A stretch of 64,000 bases of DNA from Microbacterium gallinarum. GTDB taxonomy: Bacteria > Actinomycetota > Actinomycetes > Actinomycetales > Microbacteriaceae. The stretch spans positions 702,304 to 766,303 of the forward strand of contig NZ_JACSPM010000001.1 of the NCBI RefSeq assembly GCF_014837165.1, in the 5' to 3' direction. The notes under the pieces were generated by a model. That model was given only the letters and a program-made list of their open reading frames with translations. It did no database searches and had not been told where the DNA came from. Shown here in pieces: positions 7,469-17,498 of the stretch. Positions within the stretch are counted from its first letter, which is position 1. Every line of letters starts with the position of its first letter. Both the position numbers and the translations under genes were made by a program.

Positions 7469-8844
7469 CCGCCGACCTCGACCCTCAGCTCGAGCAGCAG
7501 ATCACCACGTGGCGCGACTACGTCAGCCGCCGCGAAGCGATCGCCGGCCGCGACGTCGACGAGCTCGAGGACCACCTGCGTGGCGAGATCGGCCGGCTCG
7601 AGGCATCCGGTCTCGCTCCCGACGAAGCGTTCCTCGTCGCCGTCAAGCGCATGGGAGCGCTCGACGACCTCTCACGGGAGTTCGCACGCGAGCACTCCGA
7701 GCGGCTCTGGAAGCAGCTCGTCATCGCCGAGCCCGATGCGGCTCCGCGCTCGCGCGCCCTGCCGCTCGCGCTCGGCCTCGCCGTGGCGGCTGCGGTCGCG
7801 ATCAAGGTTCCGGCGCTGTTCGGCATCGACTTCGAGGACGGCGCGCAGTTCTACGCCCGCAACATCGCCGTGCTGGTCCTCCCGTTCCTCGCGACGTACT
7901 TCCTGATCCGTCGCCGCTCGTCGCCGGCGACCATCGCGATCGTCGCCGCGCCGTTCGTCCTCGCAGCCCTCGTGCTCAACCTGTATCCGTTCGCAGCGGA
8001 TGCCGCGACCCTCGCACTCGCGAGCATCCACGCGGTCGTCGCCCTGTGGATCGTCACCGGCATCGCGTACACGGACGGCGACGTGCGCTCGAGCCGAGCG
8101 AGGATGGATTTCATCCGCTTCACCGGCGAGTGGTTCGTCTACTTCGTGCTCATCGCGCTCGGCGGCGCCGTGCTCGTCGGTCTGACGATGGGCGTGTTCG
8201 GCGCGATCGGGCTGGACGCCGCCGATGTCGTCGAGAACTGGCTGCTGCCGTGCGGCGTCGCGGGCGCGGTGGTGATCGCCGGGTGGCTGGTCGAGGCCAA
8301 GCAGAGCGTCATCGAGAACATCGCCCCGGTGCTGACCAAGCTGTTCACACCGTTGTTCACGCTGCTCCTCCTGGCGTTCTTCGTCGCGGGCCTGCTGCAG
8401 GGCAGCCTCGTCGAGCCCGACGACGGGGTGGTGATGTTCGGCCAGCGCGACATGCTGATCACGTTCGACGTGGTGCTGGTGGTGGTGCTCGCGCTGCTGC
8501 TGTACGCGCTCTCGGCTCGCGACCCGCTGACCCCGGCATCGTGGTTCGACCGTCTGCAGCTCGTGATGGTCGTCGCGGCGATCCTCGTCGACCTGCTCGT
8601 GCTGATCGCCATGGTGGGCCGCATCGCCGAGTACGGCGCGAGCCCGAACAAGCTGGCATCGCTCGGGCTCAATCTGATCCTGCTCGCGAATCTCGCCGGC
8701 GCCGCGTGGCTGCAGCTGCGGTTCGTCCTGGGCCGCACGCGGTTCGAGCGACTGGAGCGCTGGCAGACCGGCTTCGTCCCGGTCTATCTGGCGTGGTCGG
8801 CCGTCGTCGTCCTCGTGTTCCCGCCCGTCTTCGGCTACGCCTGA
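7465..8844 (+). CDS. permease-prefix-domain membrane protein
   Basis: This 459-residue protein begins with a soluble region of about 85 residues (QITTWRDYVSRREAIAGRDVDELEDHLRGEI, then DEAFLVAVKRMGALDDLSREFAREH). This matches the HAAS/permease prefix domain 1 that follows PadR-type regulators. About ten hydrophobic segments follow with no recognised catalytic domain. The start ATG 7465 overlaps the padR stop and has GGAGG ten bases upstream. Membrane stress sensing or transport is inferred from the PadR pairing only. Confidence 0.8.
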   Translation: MTADLDPQLEQQITTWRDYVSRREAIAGRDVDELEDHLRGEIGRLEASGLAPDEAFLVAVKRMGALDDLSREFAREHSERLWKQLVIAEPDAAPRSRALPLALGLAVAAAVAIKVPALFGIDFEDGAQFYARNIAVLVLPFLATYFLIRRRSSPATIAIVAAPFVLAALVLNLYPFAADAATLALASIHAVVALWIVTGIAYTDGDVRSSRARMDFIRFTGEWFVYFVLIALGGAVLVGLTMGVFGAIGLDAADVVENWLLPCGVAGAVVIAGWLVEAKQSVIENIAPVLTKLFTPLFTLLLLAFFVAGLLQGSLVEPDDGVVMFGQRDMLITFDVVLVVVLALLLYALSARDPLTPASWFDRLQLVMVVAAILVDLLVLIAMVGRIAEYGASPNKLASLGLNLILLANLAGAAWLQLRFVLGRTRFERLERWQTGFVPVYLAWSAVVVLVFPPVFGYA

Positions 8845-8852
8845 GGGCCGTG

Positions 8853-8873
8853 GTCACCCGGGGCGGGTGACCT
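8853..8873 (+). terminator. hairpin terminator after the PadR operon
   Basis: GGTCACCC (8853-8860), GGGGC loop and GGGTGACC (8866-8873) form a perfect 8-bp stem followed by TTT, starting 8 bases after the membrane-protein stop. It separates the PadR operon from glutamate decarboxylase. Confidence 0.65.
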
Positions 8874-8984
8874 TTGACGGCACCGCCTGCCGACCCGTTG
8901 ACGCTGGCCGCGGCATCCGCAAGCCTTTCCCTCGACGCCTTCGCCGAGGACCGGGGATACGCGACGGACACTGGAGGAACGACG

Positions 8985-10379
<1,395 letters not shown>

Positions 10380-10400
10380 GCGCCCCGATCGGACGCGTCT

Positions 10401-11201
10401 TCACATGCGCGCGAACCGGGCGCGCGCGAAGCAGAAGAGCCCGTAGAGCACGACCCCGCCGCCGACCACCCACAGGATCAGCGGCCCGAACGGGAGTCCG
10501 GCGAGCGTGTGGATGGCGGCATCCATCCCACCCGCCTTCTCGGGGTCGTGCGTGAAGGCGGCGACGACGAACAGGATCCCGGTGACCGCGACGGCGATCC
10601 CCTTGGCGATGTAGCCCAGCACACCGAACCCCACGATGCCCTTGCGAGCGGCTCCGCTCGGCAGATCCAGGTGCTTCGTGAACGCGCGGGTGGCACCGCG
10701 CACGACGAACGCCGCCCCGATCGCGAAGACGATCACGCCGACCAGTCCCACCAGGATCACTCCCCCCGGCGTCGACATCAGCTGCGCGCTGAACGTCTGC
10801 GACGACTCGGACGAGTCCGAGCTGCCGCCGAGCGCGTACACGGCCGCGGTGAGGGCGATCGCGAGGTAGGCGAGAGCGGTCCCCGCGAACTTGATCCGAT
10901 GCGCCCACTTCTTCTTGGTGTCGGGGTCGGACTCCGTGGCCGCCTCGGCGATCTGCCACACCGCGAGGCCCACGAGGCCGACCGCGATGGCCCACAGCAG
11001 CGCGACGCCGGCCGGCGTGCTGCGGATCTGCTCCATGGCACCGCCCTGGTCTGCCTCGCCGCCGCTCCCCAGGGCGATGGAGATGGCGATCACTCCGATC
11101 ACGATGTGGACGATGCCGAGGACGACGTAGCCGATACGCGCGACGACTCGGAAAGCGGTGGAATCCTGCGCCCGACGGGCTGCGGTCTTGGTGGTGCTCA
11201 C
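10401..11201 (-). CDS. DUF1206 integral membrane protein
   Basis: This 266-residue protein has six hydrophobic segments arranged as three two-helix repeats. Each starts with a related ARIGYVVLG/ KFAGTALAYLA / GFGVLGYIAKG pattern, characteristic of DUF1206. The function is unknown. It starts with GTG 11201 without a clear Shine-Dalgarno. TACGCT (11213-11208 on the minus strand) lies six bases before the GTG, a leaderless-type arrangement. It lies downstream of the glycosyltransferase on the same strand but with this separate promoter. Confidence 0.82.
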   Translation of the reverse strand: MSTTKTAARRAQDSTAFRVVARIGYVVLGIVHIVIGVIAISIALGSGGEADQGGAMEQIRSTPAGVALLWAIAVGLVGLAVWQIAEAATESDPDTKKKWAHRIKFAGTALAYLAIALTAAVYALGGSSDSSESSQTFSAQLMSTPGGVILVGLVGVIVFAIGAAFVVRGATRAFTKHLDLPSGAARKGIVGFGVLGYIAKGIAVAVTGILFVVAAFTHDPEKAGGMDAAIHTLAGLPFGPLILWVVGGGVVLYGLFCFARARFARM

Positions 11202-11262
11202 GCGGGAAGCGTAGCCAGACGGCCGGCGAACACGGGGGATCTTGACAACCGCCGCTCCCGCC

Positions 11263-12822
11263 TCATGCCGATGGTGCGGCCGCGCCGGCCCGTCTGCGCA
11301 CTCGGGACAGCAGTCCGAGCCTCGTCAGCATGCGAACCGCCGGCGGCGCGGCCGCGCGCACCCGTGGCCAGCGGGCCACCGCCGCTCGGACTGCGGGGCG
11401 CCCGCGCAGCGACCGGCGCACCAGCGCCAGCTCGAAGGCGTCGGCCCACTGGCGGCAGACGGCTTCGTCAGTGAATCGGGAGGTCGACCGGACGGCCCGC
11501 TCTCGGATGCGCTGCCGCGACGGCTCGGGCAGATCGGCGACGCGGGCCACGGTGCGCGCGAGCGCGTCGACGTCGCCGGGCGGCACGAGGAAGCCGTTGC
11601 GGCCGTGGTGGATGATGTCGCCCGGGCCGTAGTCGACGTCGTACGCGATGGGGATGCAGCCGGCCGCCATGGCTTCGACGAGCGCGAGCGGGAAGCCTTC
11701 GGAGTGCGAAGTGAGCATGGCGAACGACGCGGTGGCCAGTAGGTCGCGGGCGCGCGGGTCGTGGCCGTGGAACCGGATTTCCGGGCGGCCGGCGGCGCGC
11801 CGCTCGAGCGGCCCCCGGCTCTCGCCATCGCCGAAGACGTCGAGGGTGAGCGGCGTGGAGCGCCCTTCGCCGGCCCGCACGACGGCGTCGATCGCGTGCG
11901 ACACGCGCTTGCGTTTGGTCAGCGACGCCACCACGATGCCACTCGTCGGGTCGCGTGGCCCGATCGGCGCATCGCCCGCGTGCGGCGCCCGGGGGTTCGC
12001 GACCACCGCGACAGGCGGCAGCCCGTCGACATCGCGACGGAGATCCCGCGCCTGCGCCCGGCTCAGCACGGCGACCGCGTCGAAGTGGTGCGCCGACGTG
12101 AGAGCGGCCCGGCGCGACGACGTGACCGCGCCGGCAGCATCGCGGTGCGAGCCGTGGATCAGATGCACGGTCACGACATGCGGGCGGCGATACGTCTGCA
12201 TGAACGGCGCGATGGTCTTGCTGTCGACGATCATGAAGCTCGGGATGCCGCCGGTCAGCGCATCCAGCCATTCCGCGTAGAGCGCCCAGGCCTTGGTCCA
12301 GCCCCGCACCGGCCGCCCCTCCCGGTCGTGCAGCACGAGACGCCGCCCGCCCAGCGCACCTCGGCGCCGCACGTCGCGGCGGTCGGTCAGCAGCAGGGTT
12401 CCGTCGGTACGGAAGTGGTCGGTCTGCAGCATCCCTCCGCCCGCATCGCGGACCACCCGCGAGACGACACGACCGTCCCGCGTCCGCGTGGTGCTGGGCG
12501 CACCCTCGGGAATCGGCGCGTCGGCGGTGATCGGCGGCGTCGGGGCGCCGGGCTGGGGCAGTTCGTGGTCGCGCAGCCAGTCGTAGAGGTTCAGGATCCG
12601 GATGCCCTCACCCAGTGAGCCGGCCCGCCGGAGGCGCTCTGCGAGCGCGGGGTGGTCAGGGCGCGAATCGAAGGTGAGCACGTCGACGGGAGTGCCCACC
12701 ACCTCGCTGAACGCCCGCGACCGCCGCAGAATCGCCTCCGTCATGCCGCCGAAGTCGTCGGGGATCGACCACGTGACGGCGAAGTGCCGCCCGTGCGGGA
12801 GGTGCGGGGCGCGGACTCTCAC
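11263..12822 (-). CDS. GT4-type glycosyltransferase, teichoic acid glucosyltransferase-like
   Basis: This 519-residue cytoplasmic glycosyltransferase has a GT-B fold. The C-terminal half carries the GT4 signature region (TSHSEGFPLALVEAMAAGCIP, then YGPGDIIHHGRNGFLVPPGD), which closely matches TagE/GtfA-like poly(glycerol/ribitol-phosphate) glucosyltransferases and Gtf1. It probably decorates wall teichoic acid or another secreted polymer with sugar. The GTG 12822 start has no strong ribosome binding site; CACACT seven bases upstream suggests a leaderless transcript. The acceptor is inferred, not shown. Confidence 0.82.
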   Translation of the reverse strand: MRVRAPHLPHGRHFAVTWSIPDDFGGMTEAILRRSRAFSEVVGTPVDVLTFDSRPDHPALAERLRRAGSLGEGIRILNLYDWLRDHELPQPGAPTPPITADAPIPEGAPSTTRTRDGRVVSRVVRDAGGGMLQTDHFRTDGTLLLTDRRDVRRRGALGGRRLVLHDREGRPVRGWTKAWALYAEWLDALTGGIPSFMIVDSKTIAPFMQTYRRPHVVTVHLIHGSHRDAAGAVTSSRRAALTSAHHFDAVAVLSRAQARDLRRDVDGLPPVAVVANPRAPHAGDAPIGPRDPTSGIVVASLTKRKRVSHAIDAVVRAGEGRSTPLTLDVFGDGESRGPLERRAAGRPEIRFHGHDPRARDLLATASFAMLTSHSEGFPLALVEAMAAGCIPIAYDVDYGPGDIIHHGRNGFLVPPGDVDALARTVARVADLPEPSRQRIRERAVRSTSRFTDEAVCRQWADAFELALVRRSLRGRPAVRAAVARWPRVRAAAPPAVRMLTRLGLLSRVRRRAGAAAPSA

Positions 12823-12957
12823 GCACTCCAGTGTGATCGCGACGGTCTGCGGCGGCCCATGGGTTGACCGGGTGGCGGTGGTGGGTTACGCGGGGGCGTC
12901 TCGTATCTCTGTGCTCGACCACCCCGGACACCGAGACCCGCCGCGCCGAAATATGAT

Positions 12958-13090
12958 TTGGGACTTGAGACTCCGAGTCCCTAGAGTGTGCAGGGTGCCG
13001 CAATCGGGGGGTTCGGCACGACGCTCCGCCGAAGGTGTGCGCAGCCCTGCGGATCGAGACGGTGCCGGGTTCTGGGGACCCGGCACCGTT
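12958..13090 (+). ncRNA. candidate small RNA or structured leader with terminal hairpin
   Basis: The 327-bp space between the divergent glycosyltransferase and TetR genes holds TTGGGA (12958-12963), 18 bases and TAGAGT (12982-12987). About 70 bases later comes a strong hairpin: ACGGTGCCGGGT (13059-13070), a 7-base loop and its complement ending at 13089, followed by TTACC. No gene ends here, so the hairpin is not an ordinary 3' terminator. Internal pairing GCAGGG (12990-12995) with CCCTGC (13045-13050) is possible. The predicted transcript is about 95 bases. No known RNA family is recognised. Confidence 0.35.
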
Positions 13091-13137
13091 ACCGGCGCGC
13101 CGAGCGCGCGGCACTCGTATCGGGCGGGCACGGGGGT

Positions 13138-13143
13138 GATAAT
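13138..13143 (+). promoter_or_regulatory. GATAAT -10 box for leaderless tetR-type gene
   Basis: GATAAT ends six bases before the GTG codon at 13150, so transcription would begin at the start codon. No Shine-Dalgarno sequence is present between them. No convincing -35 box is seen. Confidence 0.5.
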
Positions 13144-13149
13144 CGGACC

Positions 13150-13938
13150 GTGCCGCACTCCGAACCACGATCGCGGAAGCCCGCCGGCGAGACGCGGACC
13201 CTCATGCTGGAGGCCGCGGTCGAACGGGTGAAGTCCGAGGGGCTTCTGCTCGACTACGCCAACATCGAGCTCGAGAACCTCATTCGAACTGCGGGCGTTC
13301 CCCGCTCCACGGTCTTCCGCATCTGGCCAGACCGCATGGCGTTCATCGCGGACCTCGTGCGCGCCCTGTTCGAGGCGGATCCGGGTTTCGAGGCCGGGTT
13401 CGACGGGGAGACCCTCGGGATGCTCCAGCAGGCGTTCGGCGCACCCGCCGGCGCGACGCGCTCAGCCGAAGAGAAGCAGGTCGCGCTGCGCGCCGCGGTG
13501 AGGGTCGCCGTCGCGCACAACATCGTCGCCGTCGAGAACTCGATGGCGTGGCGCGCCTACAAGACGATGTCCGCCGCGCTCGCGAGCGGCGATGCGGTTC
13601 CGGGCGGCGACGAGATCCGCACGCTGCTGGGCGAGATCGAGGATCGCTACGTCGATCGGATGTCCGCCCTCTACGCGCAGCTGAACGCCGCGGTCGGCAT
13701 CCGCATGCGCGACGGCGTCACCGAGGGCGACCTCGCGCTGGCGATCATGTCGGTGATCGACGGCATGGCCGATCATCGCCGCATCAACCCGCCTTTCGTC
13801 GATCGCGCGCGCAGGGTGGAGATGGGCCCGGAGGGGCCGATGGACTGGCATCTCGCCGGGCTCGCCGTCTACGGCGTGTACGCAGCGTTCACCGAGGAGC
13901 GTGACGACGAGACCGCTACGGCCGGGGAAGAACCGTGA
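13150..13938 (+). CDS. TetR/AcrR-like transcriptional regulator
   Basis: This 262-residue protein has an N-terminal helix-turn-helix region (ANIELENLIRTAGVPRSTVFRIWPDRMAFIADLVRALF, about residues 38-75) in the place and style of TetR proteins. A long helical ligand-binding domain follows. The frame is open upstream to 12988 but that part is low-complexity shadow. GTG 13150 is chosen because it gives the usual 15-20 residue lead-in and lies at the predicted transcription start. It overlaps the convergent FMN reductase gene by 23 bases. Its target is unknown. Confidence 0.8.
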   Translation: MPHSEPRSRKPAGETRTLMLEAAVERVKSEGLLLDYANIELENLIRTAGVPRSTVFRIWPDRMAFIADLVRALFEADPGFEAGFDGETLGMLQQAFGAPAGATRSAEEKQVALRAAVRVAVAHNIVAVENSMAWRAYKTMSAALASGDAVPGGDEIRTLLGEIEDRYVDRMSALYAQLNAAVGIRMRDGVTEGDLALAIMSVIDGMADHRRINPPFVDRARRVEMGPEGPMDWHLAGLAVYGVYAAFTEERDDETATAGEEP

Positions 13939-14482
13939 GCACGCGCTGGATGTGGTCGCGGAACTCGGCCATGTAGTTGCGGAGGAACTCCTCCGTCTCG
14001 GGCTTGTTCACGGTGCCGTCCTCGCCGAACACTTCCGGGTCGAACTGGATGTACGCCTCGGGGGCCGTCATCTGCCGTGCGTTGCAGAAGCTCAGCACGC
14101 CGCGCAGGCTCTGCTGGGCGACGGCGGTTCCGATCGAGCCCACGGAGGCCCCGATGACGGCGGCGGGGATGTGGTCGAACGAGTTCTGACCCCACGGCCG
14201 GGACGCCCAGTCGATCGCGTTCTTGAGCGCGCCGGGAATGGAGCGGTTGTACTCGGGGGTGACGAAGAGCACGGCATCCGACTCCTCGATCGCGTGCTTC
14301 AGCGCGACCGCCTCCGGCGGATAGCTCTCGTCGTAGTCCTGGCTGTACAGCTGCAGATCGCGGATGGGGATCTCGGTGAACTCGAGCTCGTCCGGCGCGA
14401 CGCCGATCAGGGCCTTCGCGAGGACCCTGTTGATCGACGTCGAGGAGAGGCTCCCGACGAAGTATCCGACCTTGTACGACAT
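13916..14482 (-). CDS. NAD(P)H-dependent FMN reductase
   Basis: This 188-residue flavodoxin-fold enzyme reduces FMN or quinones with NAD(P)H. The phosphate-binding loop GSLSSTSINR is at residues 10-19, and the flavin-binding motif PEYNRSIPGALKNAIDW lies near residues 77-93. The start ATG 14482 follows GAGGAG. Its 3' end overlaps the TetR gene. Its role is likely oxidative-stress protection or supplying reduced flavin. Confidence 0.9.
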   Translation of the reverse strand: MSYKVGYFVGSLSSTSINRVLAKALIGVAPDELEFTEIPIRDLQLYSQDYDESYPPEAVALKHAIEESDAVLFVTPEYNRSIPGALKNAIDWASRPWGQNSFDHIPAAVIGASVGSIGTAVAQQSLRGVLSFCNARQMTAPEAYIQFDPEVFGEDGTVNKPETEEFLRNYMAEFRDHIQRVLTVLPRP

Positions 14483-14534
14483 GTCCGGCTCCTCGTTTCG
14501 CTCGGTTGACCGCGTGCGTCCCAGCCTCTGCCGC

Positions 14535-14588
14535 GGGTGGCCGCGCCCGCCACCCCCTTGCGGACGCGCCGACACCCGCTAGCGCGTC
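14535..14588 (-). terminator. two hairpins after the GH32 operon
   Basis: Reading the minus strand after the GH32 stop, GACGCGC/GCGCGTC arms (14563-14569, 14582-14588; 12-base loop) come first. GGGTGGC/GCCACCC (14535-14541, 14549-14555; 7-base loop) follow. The GC-rich stems lack a T-tract but are placed to end the six-gene fructan-type operon before the FMN reductase gene. Confidence 0.5.
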
Positions 14589-14603
14589 GAGGCCGGCGCT
14601 CGT

Positions 14604-15554
14604 CTACCCCCGTTGCACGACGAGCCGGTCGCCCTCCCAAGCGACGGGCATCGGGTCGGTGACGCCGCCGACGAAGGAGCCGTCCTCTCCGACGTTCCGG
14701 AACGCGAAGAGGAGCCATTGCCCGTCGCTCCGACGCTGCAGCAGCCGCCCGACGTAGAGGCTCTCGTCCGTGAGCGGATATGCGGATGCCACGTCGTACG
14801 GCCCGAGCACGGACTCGGCCGAGACCGCCCACGTGCCGCCCGCATGCCCCTTGCGCGACTCGGTGGCGTGCTCGTCGAGGCACGAGAAGAGGAGAACCGG
14901 ACGGCCGTCGACCACCTCCACCTGCGCCACTTCGAGCTGCCCGAAACCGTCGTCGCTCGGCATGCTGAGCGGCTCGCGCAGCTCCCACGACCGCAGATCG
15001 GGTGACCACGCGTGGCCGATGACACCGCGCCCGTCCGCCGGACCGTGCGCCGCCCGCGCGGTGATCAGCATGTGCCAGCCGTCGCCGTCCGGATCGGGGA
15101 ACACCCACGGGTCGCGGAACGCCTCGTCGTGCCACGCGCCGCTCTCCAGCGTCTCGTACCACGGCCCGCTCGCCTCGAGCACGGGACCGCCCGATTTCGT
15201 CCAGTTCTCGAGGTCGTGGGATGTCGCGTACCCGATGCGCTGGACGTTCTTCCCGTCGGGCGCGAGCGAGGAGCCGGTGTAGAAGAGGAACCACGTGCCG
15301 TCGGGATGCCGCACCACCGAGCCCGTCCACGTGGCGAGGTCGTCGAACGACGGGGCGTCGCTGCGCACCAAAGCGTCTGAGACCTGCGTCCACTCGACGA
15401 GATCCGTCGACACGGCGTGACCGATCGAGGCCCGGTAGTGACGCGCATCAGGATCGCGGAGGGCCCGCGAGGCGTAGAGGAAGAAGAGGTGGTAGCGGTC
15501 GCCGTCGTCAGCGAACCAGAAGTCCCATACCCAGGAGCCAGGGAGGTCGAACAA
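14604..15554 (-). CDS. GH32/GH68-like beta-fructosidase
   Basis: This 316-residue protein without signal peptide has the five-bladed propeller pattern of GH32/GH68/GH43: WVWDFWFADDGDRYHLFFLY at residues 8-27 (first acidic region), WTGSVVRHPDGTWFLFYTG around 76-94, and EAFRDPWVFPDPDGDGWHMLIT around 144-165 with the RDP motif of the transition-state stabiliser. It lacks the C-terminal beta-sandwich of classical invertases. With the adjacent PfkB kinase it probably hydrolyses sucrose or small fructans in the cytoplasm. The start is TTG 15554 with GAAGGAAA upstream. Family GH43 cannot be fully excluded. Confidence 0.78.
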   Translation of the reverse strand: MFDLPGSWVWDFWFADDGDRYHLFFLYASRALRDPDARHYRASIGHAVSTDLVEWTQVSDALVRSDAPSFDDLATWTGSVVRHPDGTWFLFYTGSSLAPDGKNVQRIGYATSHDLENWTKSGGPVLEASGPWYETLESGAWHDEAFRDPWVFPDPDGDGWHMLITARAAHGPADGRGVIGHAWSPDLRSWELREPLSMPSDDGFGQLEVAQVEVVDGRPVLLFSCLDEHATESRKGHAGGTWAVSAESVLGPYDVASAYPLTDESLYVGRLLQRRSDGQWLLFAFRNVGEDGSFVGGVTDPMPVAWEGDRLVVQRG

Positions 15555-15603
15555 GAGATTTCCTTCGTGTGGTGAACGTGGATGGAGGAAGGGAGCCGCG
15601 GAC

Positions 15604-16536
15604 TCAGCCGGTCGGGCTCGCCAGCTCTGCGATGCGGGGAGGATCGGCGCCGCGTCGGGAGACGGTGATCGCCGCTGCGCGTGCGCACCGGGTGAGGATG
15701 CGGTGGAGGGTCGCGAGCGGGATGCCGCCGCCCGGCACCCGCAACGCGGCCGAGGCTCCCCCGACCGAGGTCACCCCGTCGATGAGCGTGCCCATGAACG
15801 TGTCACCGGCACCGACGGTGTCGACCACCGTTGCCGGCTCGGCCGGGACGCGCACAACGCCGTCCCGTGTCACGGCGAGCGCGCCGCCGGCGCCGAGCGT
15901 CACGACCACGACCGCCGGGCCGCGCGCCTGCCACTCCCGTGCGACGTCTTCGACGTCGCGCCCGGGATGGAGCCAGCGCACGTCGTCGTCGCTCGCCTTG
16001 ACGATGTCTGCCAGGGCGACGATCTCGGCGACGCGCCGTCGCACGGCGGCCGGGTGCGAGATGAGGGCGGGGCGCACGTTCGGGTCGTACGTGATCGTCG
16101 CGCGATCTCGCAGCGCGCCGATCAGCTCTCCGACGTGGGTGGCTCCTGGCTCGAGCACCGCGGCGATGGACCCCACGTGCACGACAGCAGCGTCCGCAAC
16201 GTCCGACACGTCGAGGCCGTCGAGATCCCACTCGATGTCGAAGTCGTAGCGGGCGGCCCCCGCCGCATCGAGATGCGCCGCCGCGGTCGAGGTGCGCGCA
16301 CCGGCGACGGCGATCACGTCGACCCCCGACTCGCTCAGCCAGAATCGCACCCGGGATCCGCGCTCGTCCTCGGCCAGCCGAGTCACGAGGGCCGGCGTGC
16401 GACCGAGCCGTCCCAGGGTGATCGCCACATTCGCGGGGCTCCCTCCGGGGATCTCGACGGGCGGTTCGGGCGCGCGGTGCACGATGTCGACGAGCGATTC
16501 GCCGACGACCACGATGCGCGCGGCATCCTGATTCAT
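15604..16536 (-). CDS. PfkB-family sugar kinase, probable fructokinase
   Basis: This 310-residue ribokinase-fold kinase has N-terminal VVVGESLVDIVHR and GGSPANVAITLGRLG (PfkB signature 1 region, about residues 37-51). Signature 2, DTVGAGDTFMGTLIDGV, lies near residues 235-251 with the catalytic Asp in GAGD. Next to a GH32-like enzyme, phosphorylation of released fructose is the best guess. ATG 16536 overlaps the permease stop by one base (TGATG); the longer open frame upstream is a shadow of the permease gene. Confidence 0.88.
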   Translation of the reverse strand: MNQDAARIVVVGESLVDIVHRAPEPPVEIPGGSPANVAITLGRLGRTPALVTRLAEDERGSRVRFWLSESGVDVIAVAGARTSTAAAHLDAAGAARYDFDIEWDLDGLDVSDVADAAVVHVGSIAAVLEPGATHVGELIGALRDRATITYDPNVRPALISHPAAVRRRVAEIVALADIVKASDDDVRWLHPGRDVEDVAREWQARGPAVVVVTLGAGGALAVTRDGVVRVPAEPATVVDTVGAGDTFMGTLIDGVTSVGGASAALRVPGGGIPLATLHRILTRCARAAAITVSRRGADPPRIAELASPTG

Positions 16537-17495
16537 CACCCCTTCACCCCGCTCGCGGCGATGCTGCTGACGAACGCCCGCTGGAAGATCAGGAACACGA
16601 TGAGCACCGGCAGCGTGATGAGCGACGTGTACGCCATCACCTCGCCCCACGCCGTGTTGAGCTGGAAGAAGTACTGCATGCCGACCATGACGGGTCGCAG
16701 CTCCTCCTTCTGCACGACCATCAGCGGCCACAGGTACTGGTTCCACGCGGGCAGGAACGTGAGGATCGCCACCGTGGCGAACGCCGGGCCCGACAGCGGC
16801 ACGAGGATGCGCCGGTAGATCGTGAACCAGCTCGCGCCGTCGATGCGGGCGGCCTCGTCAAGAGACTTGGGGATCGTCGAGAAGTACTGCGTGAACAGGA
16901 AGATCGAGAACGCGTTCGCGATGAACGGCACGATCTGAACCTCGTAGGTGTTCAGCCATCCGAAGTCGTACTTCAGCACGCCACCCTCCATGACGAGCGT
17001 GGGCAGCTGTGCGACCCAGTAGACCATCGGCACAGCGATCGTCTCGAACGGCACGATGAGCGTCGCGATGATGACCGCCAGCACCACGATGCGGCCCTTC
17101 CATGCGAGACGCGAGAGGGCGAAGCCCGCCATGGAGTTCACGACCAGTCCGAGGCCGACCGTCAGCACCGTGACGAGGATGGAGTTGAACATGAACTGCG
17201 CGACGGGCACCCGGTCGAAGACCCCGAAGTAGTTGTCGAGGCTGATGTCGCCGACCGGCAGGAAGGCGTTCACCGAGTCGATGTCCTGCAGGATCTGACT
17301 GTCGGGCTTGAGGCTCGAGACGAACATGAACACGAGCGGGAACAGGAAGACGACGCCGAACAGCGTCATCGCCGCGTAGAGCAGGATCCTGCCCCGCAGT
17401 CGGTGCGAGCTCTCGCTTCCGACAGACGTCGTGGACGAGCGGCGATCAGCTCGCTCCCCGCGAGGCGCCGTGGTGAGGGTTCTGGTGGCGGACAT
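16536..17495 (-). CDS. carbohydrate ABC transporter permease (MalG type)
   Basis: This 319-residue membrane permease has an N-terminal cytoplasmic stretch of about 35 residues, six hydrophobic segments and the EAA loop DEAARIDGASWFTIYRRI near residues 213-230. It follows the partner permease after three bases and overlaps the PfkB start by one base, so expression is coupled. The cargo is inferred from the operon to be sucrose, fructo-oligosaccharides or a similar sugar. Confidence 0.92.
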   Translation of the reverse strand: MSATRTLTTAPRGERADRRSSTTSVGSESSHRLRGRILLYAAMTLFGVVFLFPLVFMFVSSLKPDSQILQDIDSVNAFLPVGDISLDNYFGVFDRVPVAQFMFNSILVTVLTVGLGLVVNSMAGFALSRLAWKGRIVVLAVIIATLIVPFETIAVPMVYWVAQLPTLVMEGGVLKYDFGWLNTYEVQIVPFIANAFSIFLFTQYFSTIPKSLDEAARIDGASWFTIYRRILVPLSGPAFATVAILTFLPAWNQYLWPLMVVQKEELRPVMVGMQYFFQLNTAWGEVMAYTSLITLPVLIVFLIFQRAFVSSIAASGVKG

Positions 17496-17498
17496 CCG

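Noticed and set aside
13071..13077. Hairpin at 13059-13089 as terminator of the glycosyltransferase gene
   Set aside because: That gene starts, not ends, on this side, so the hairpin cannot be its terminator.
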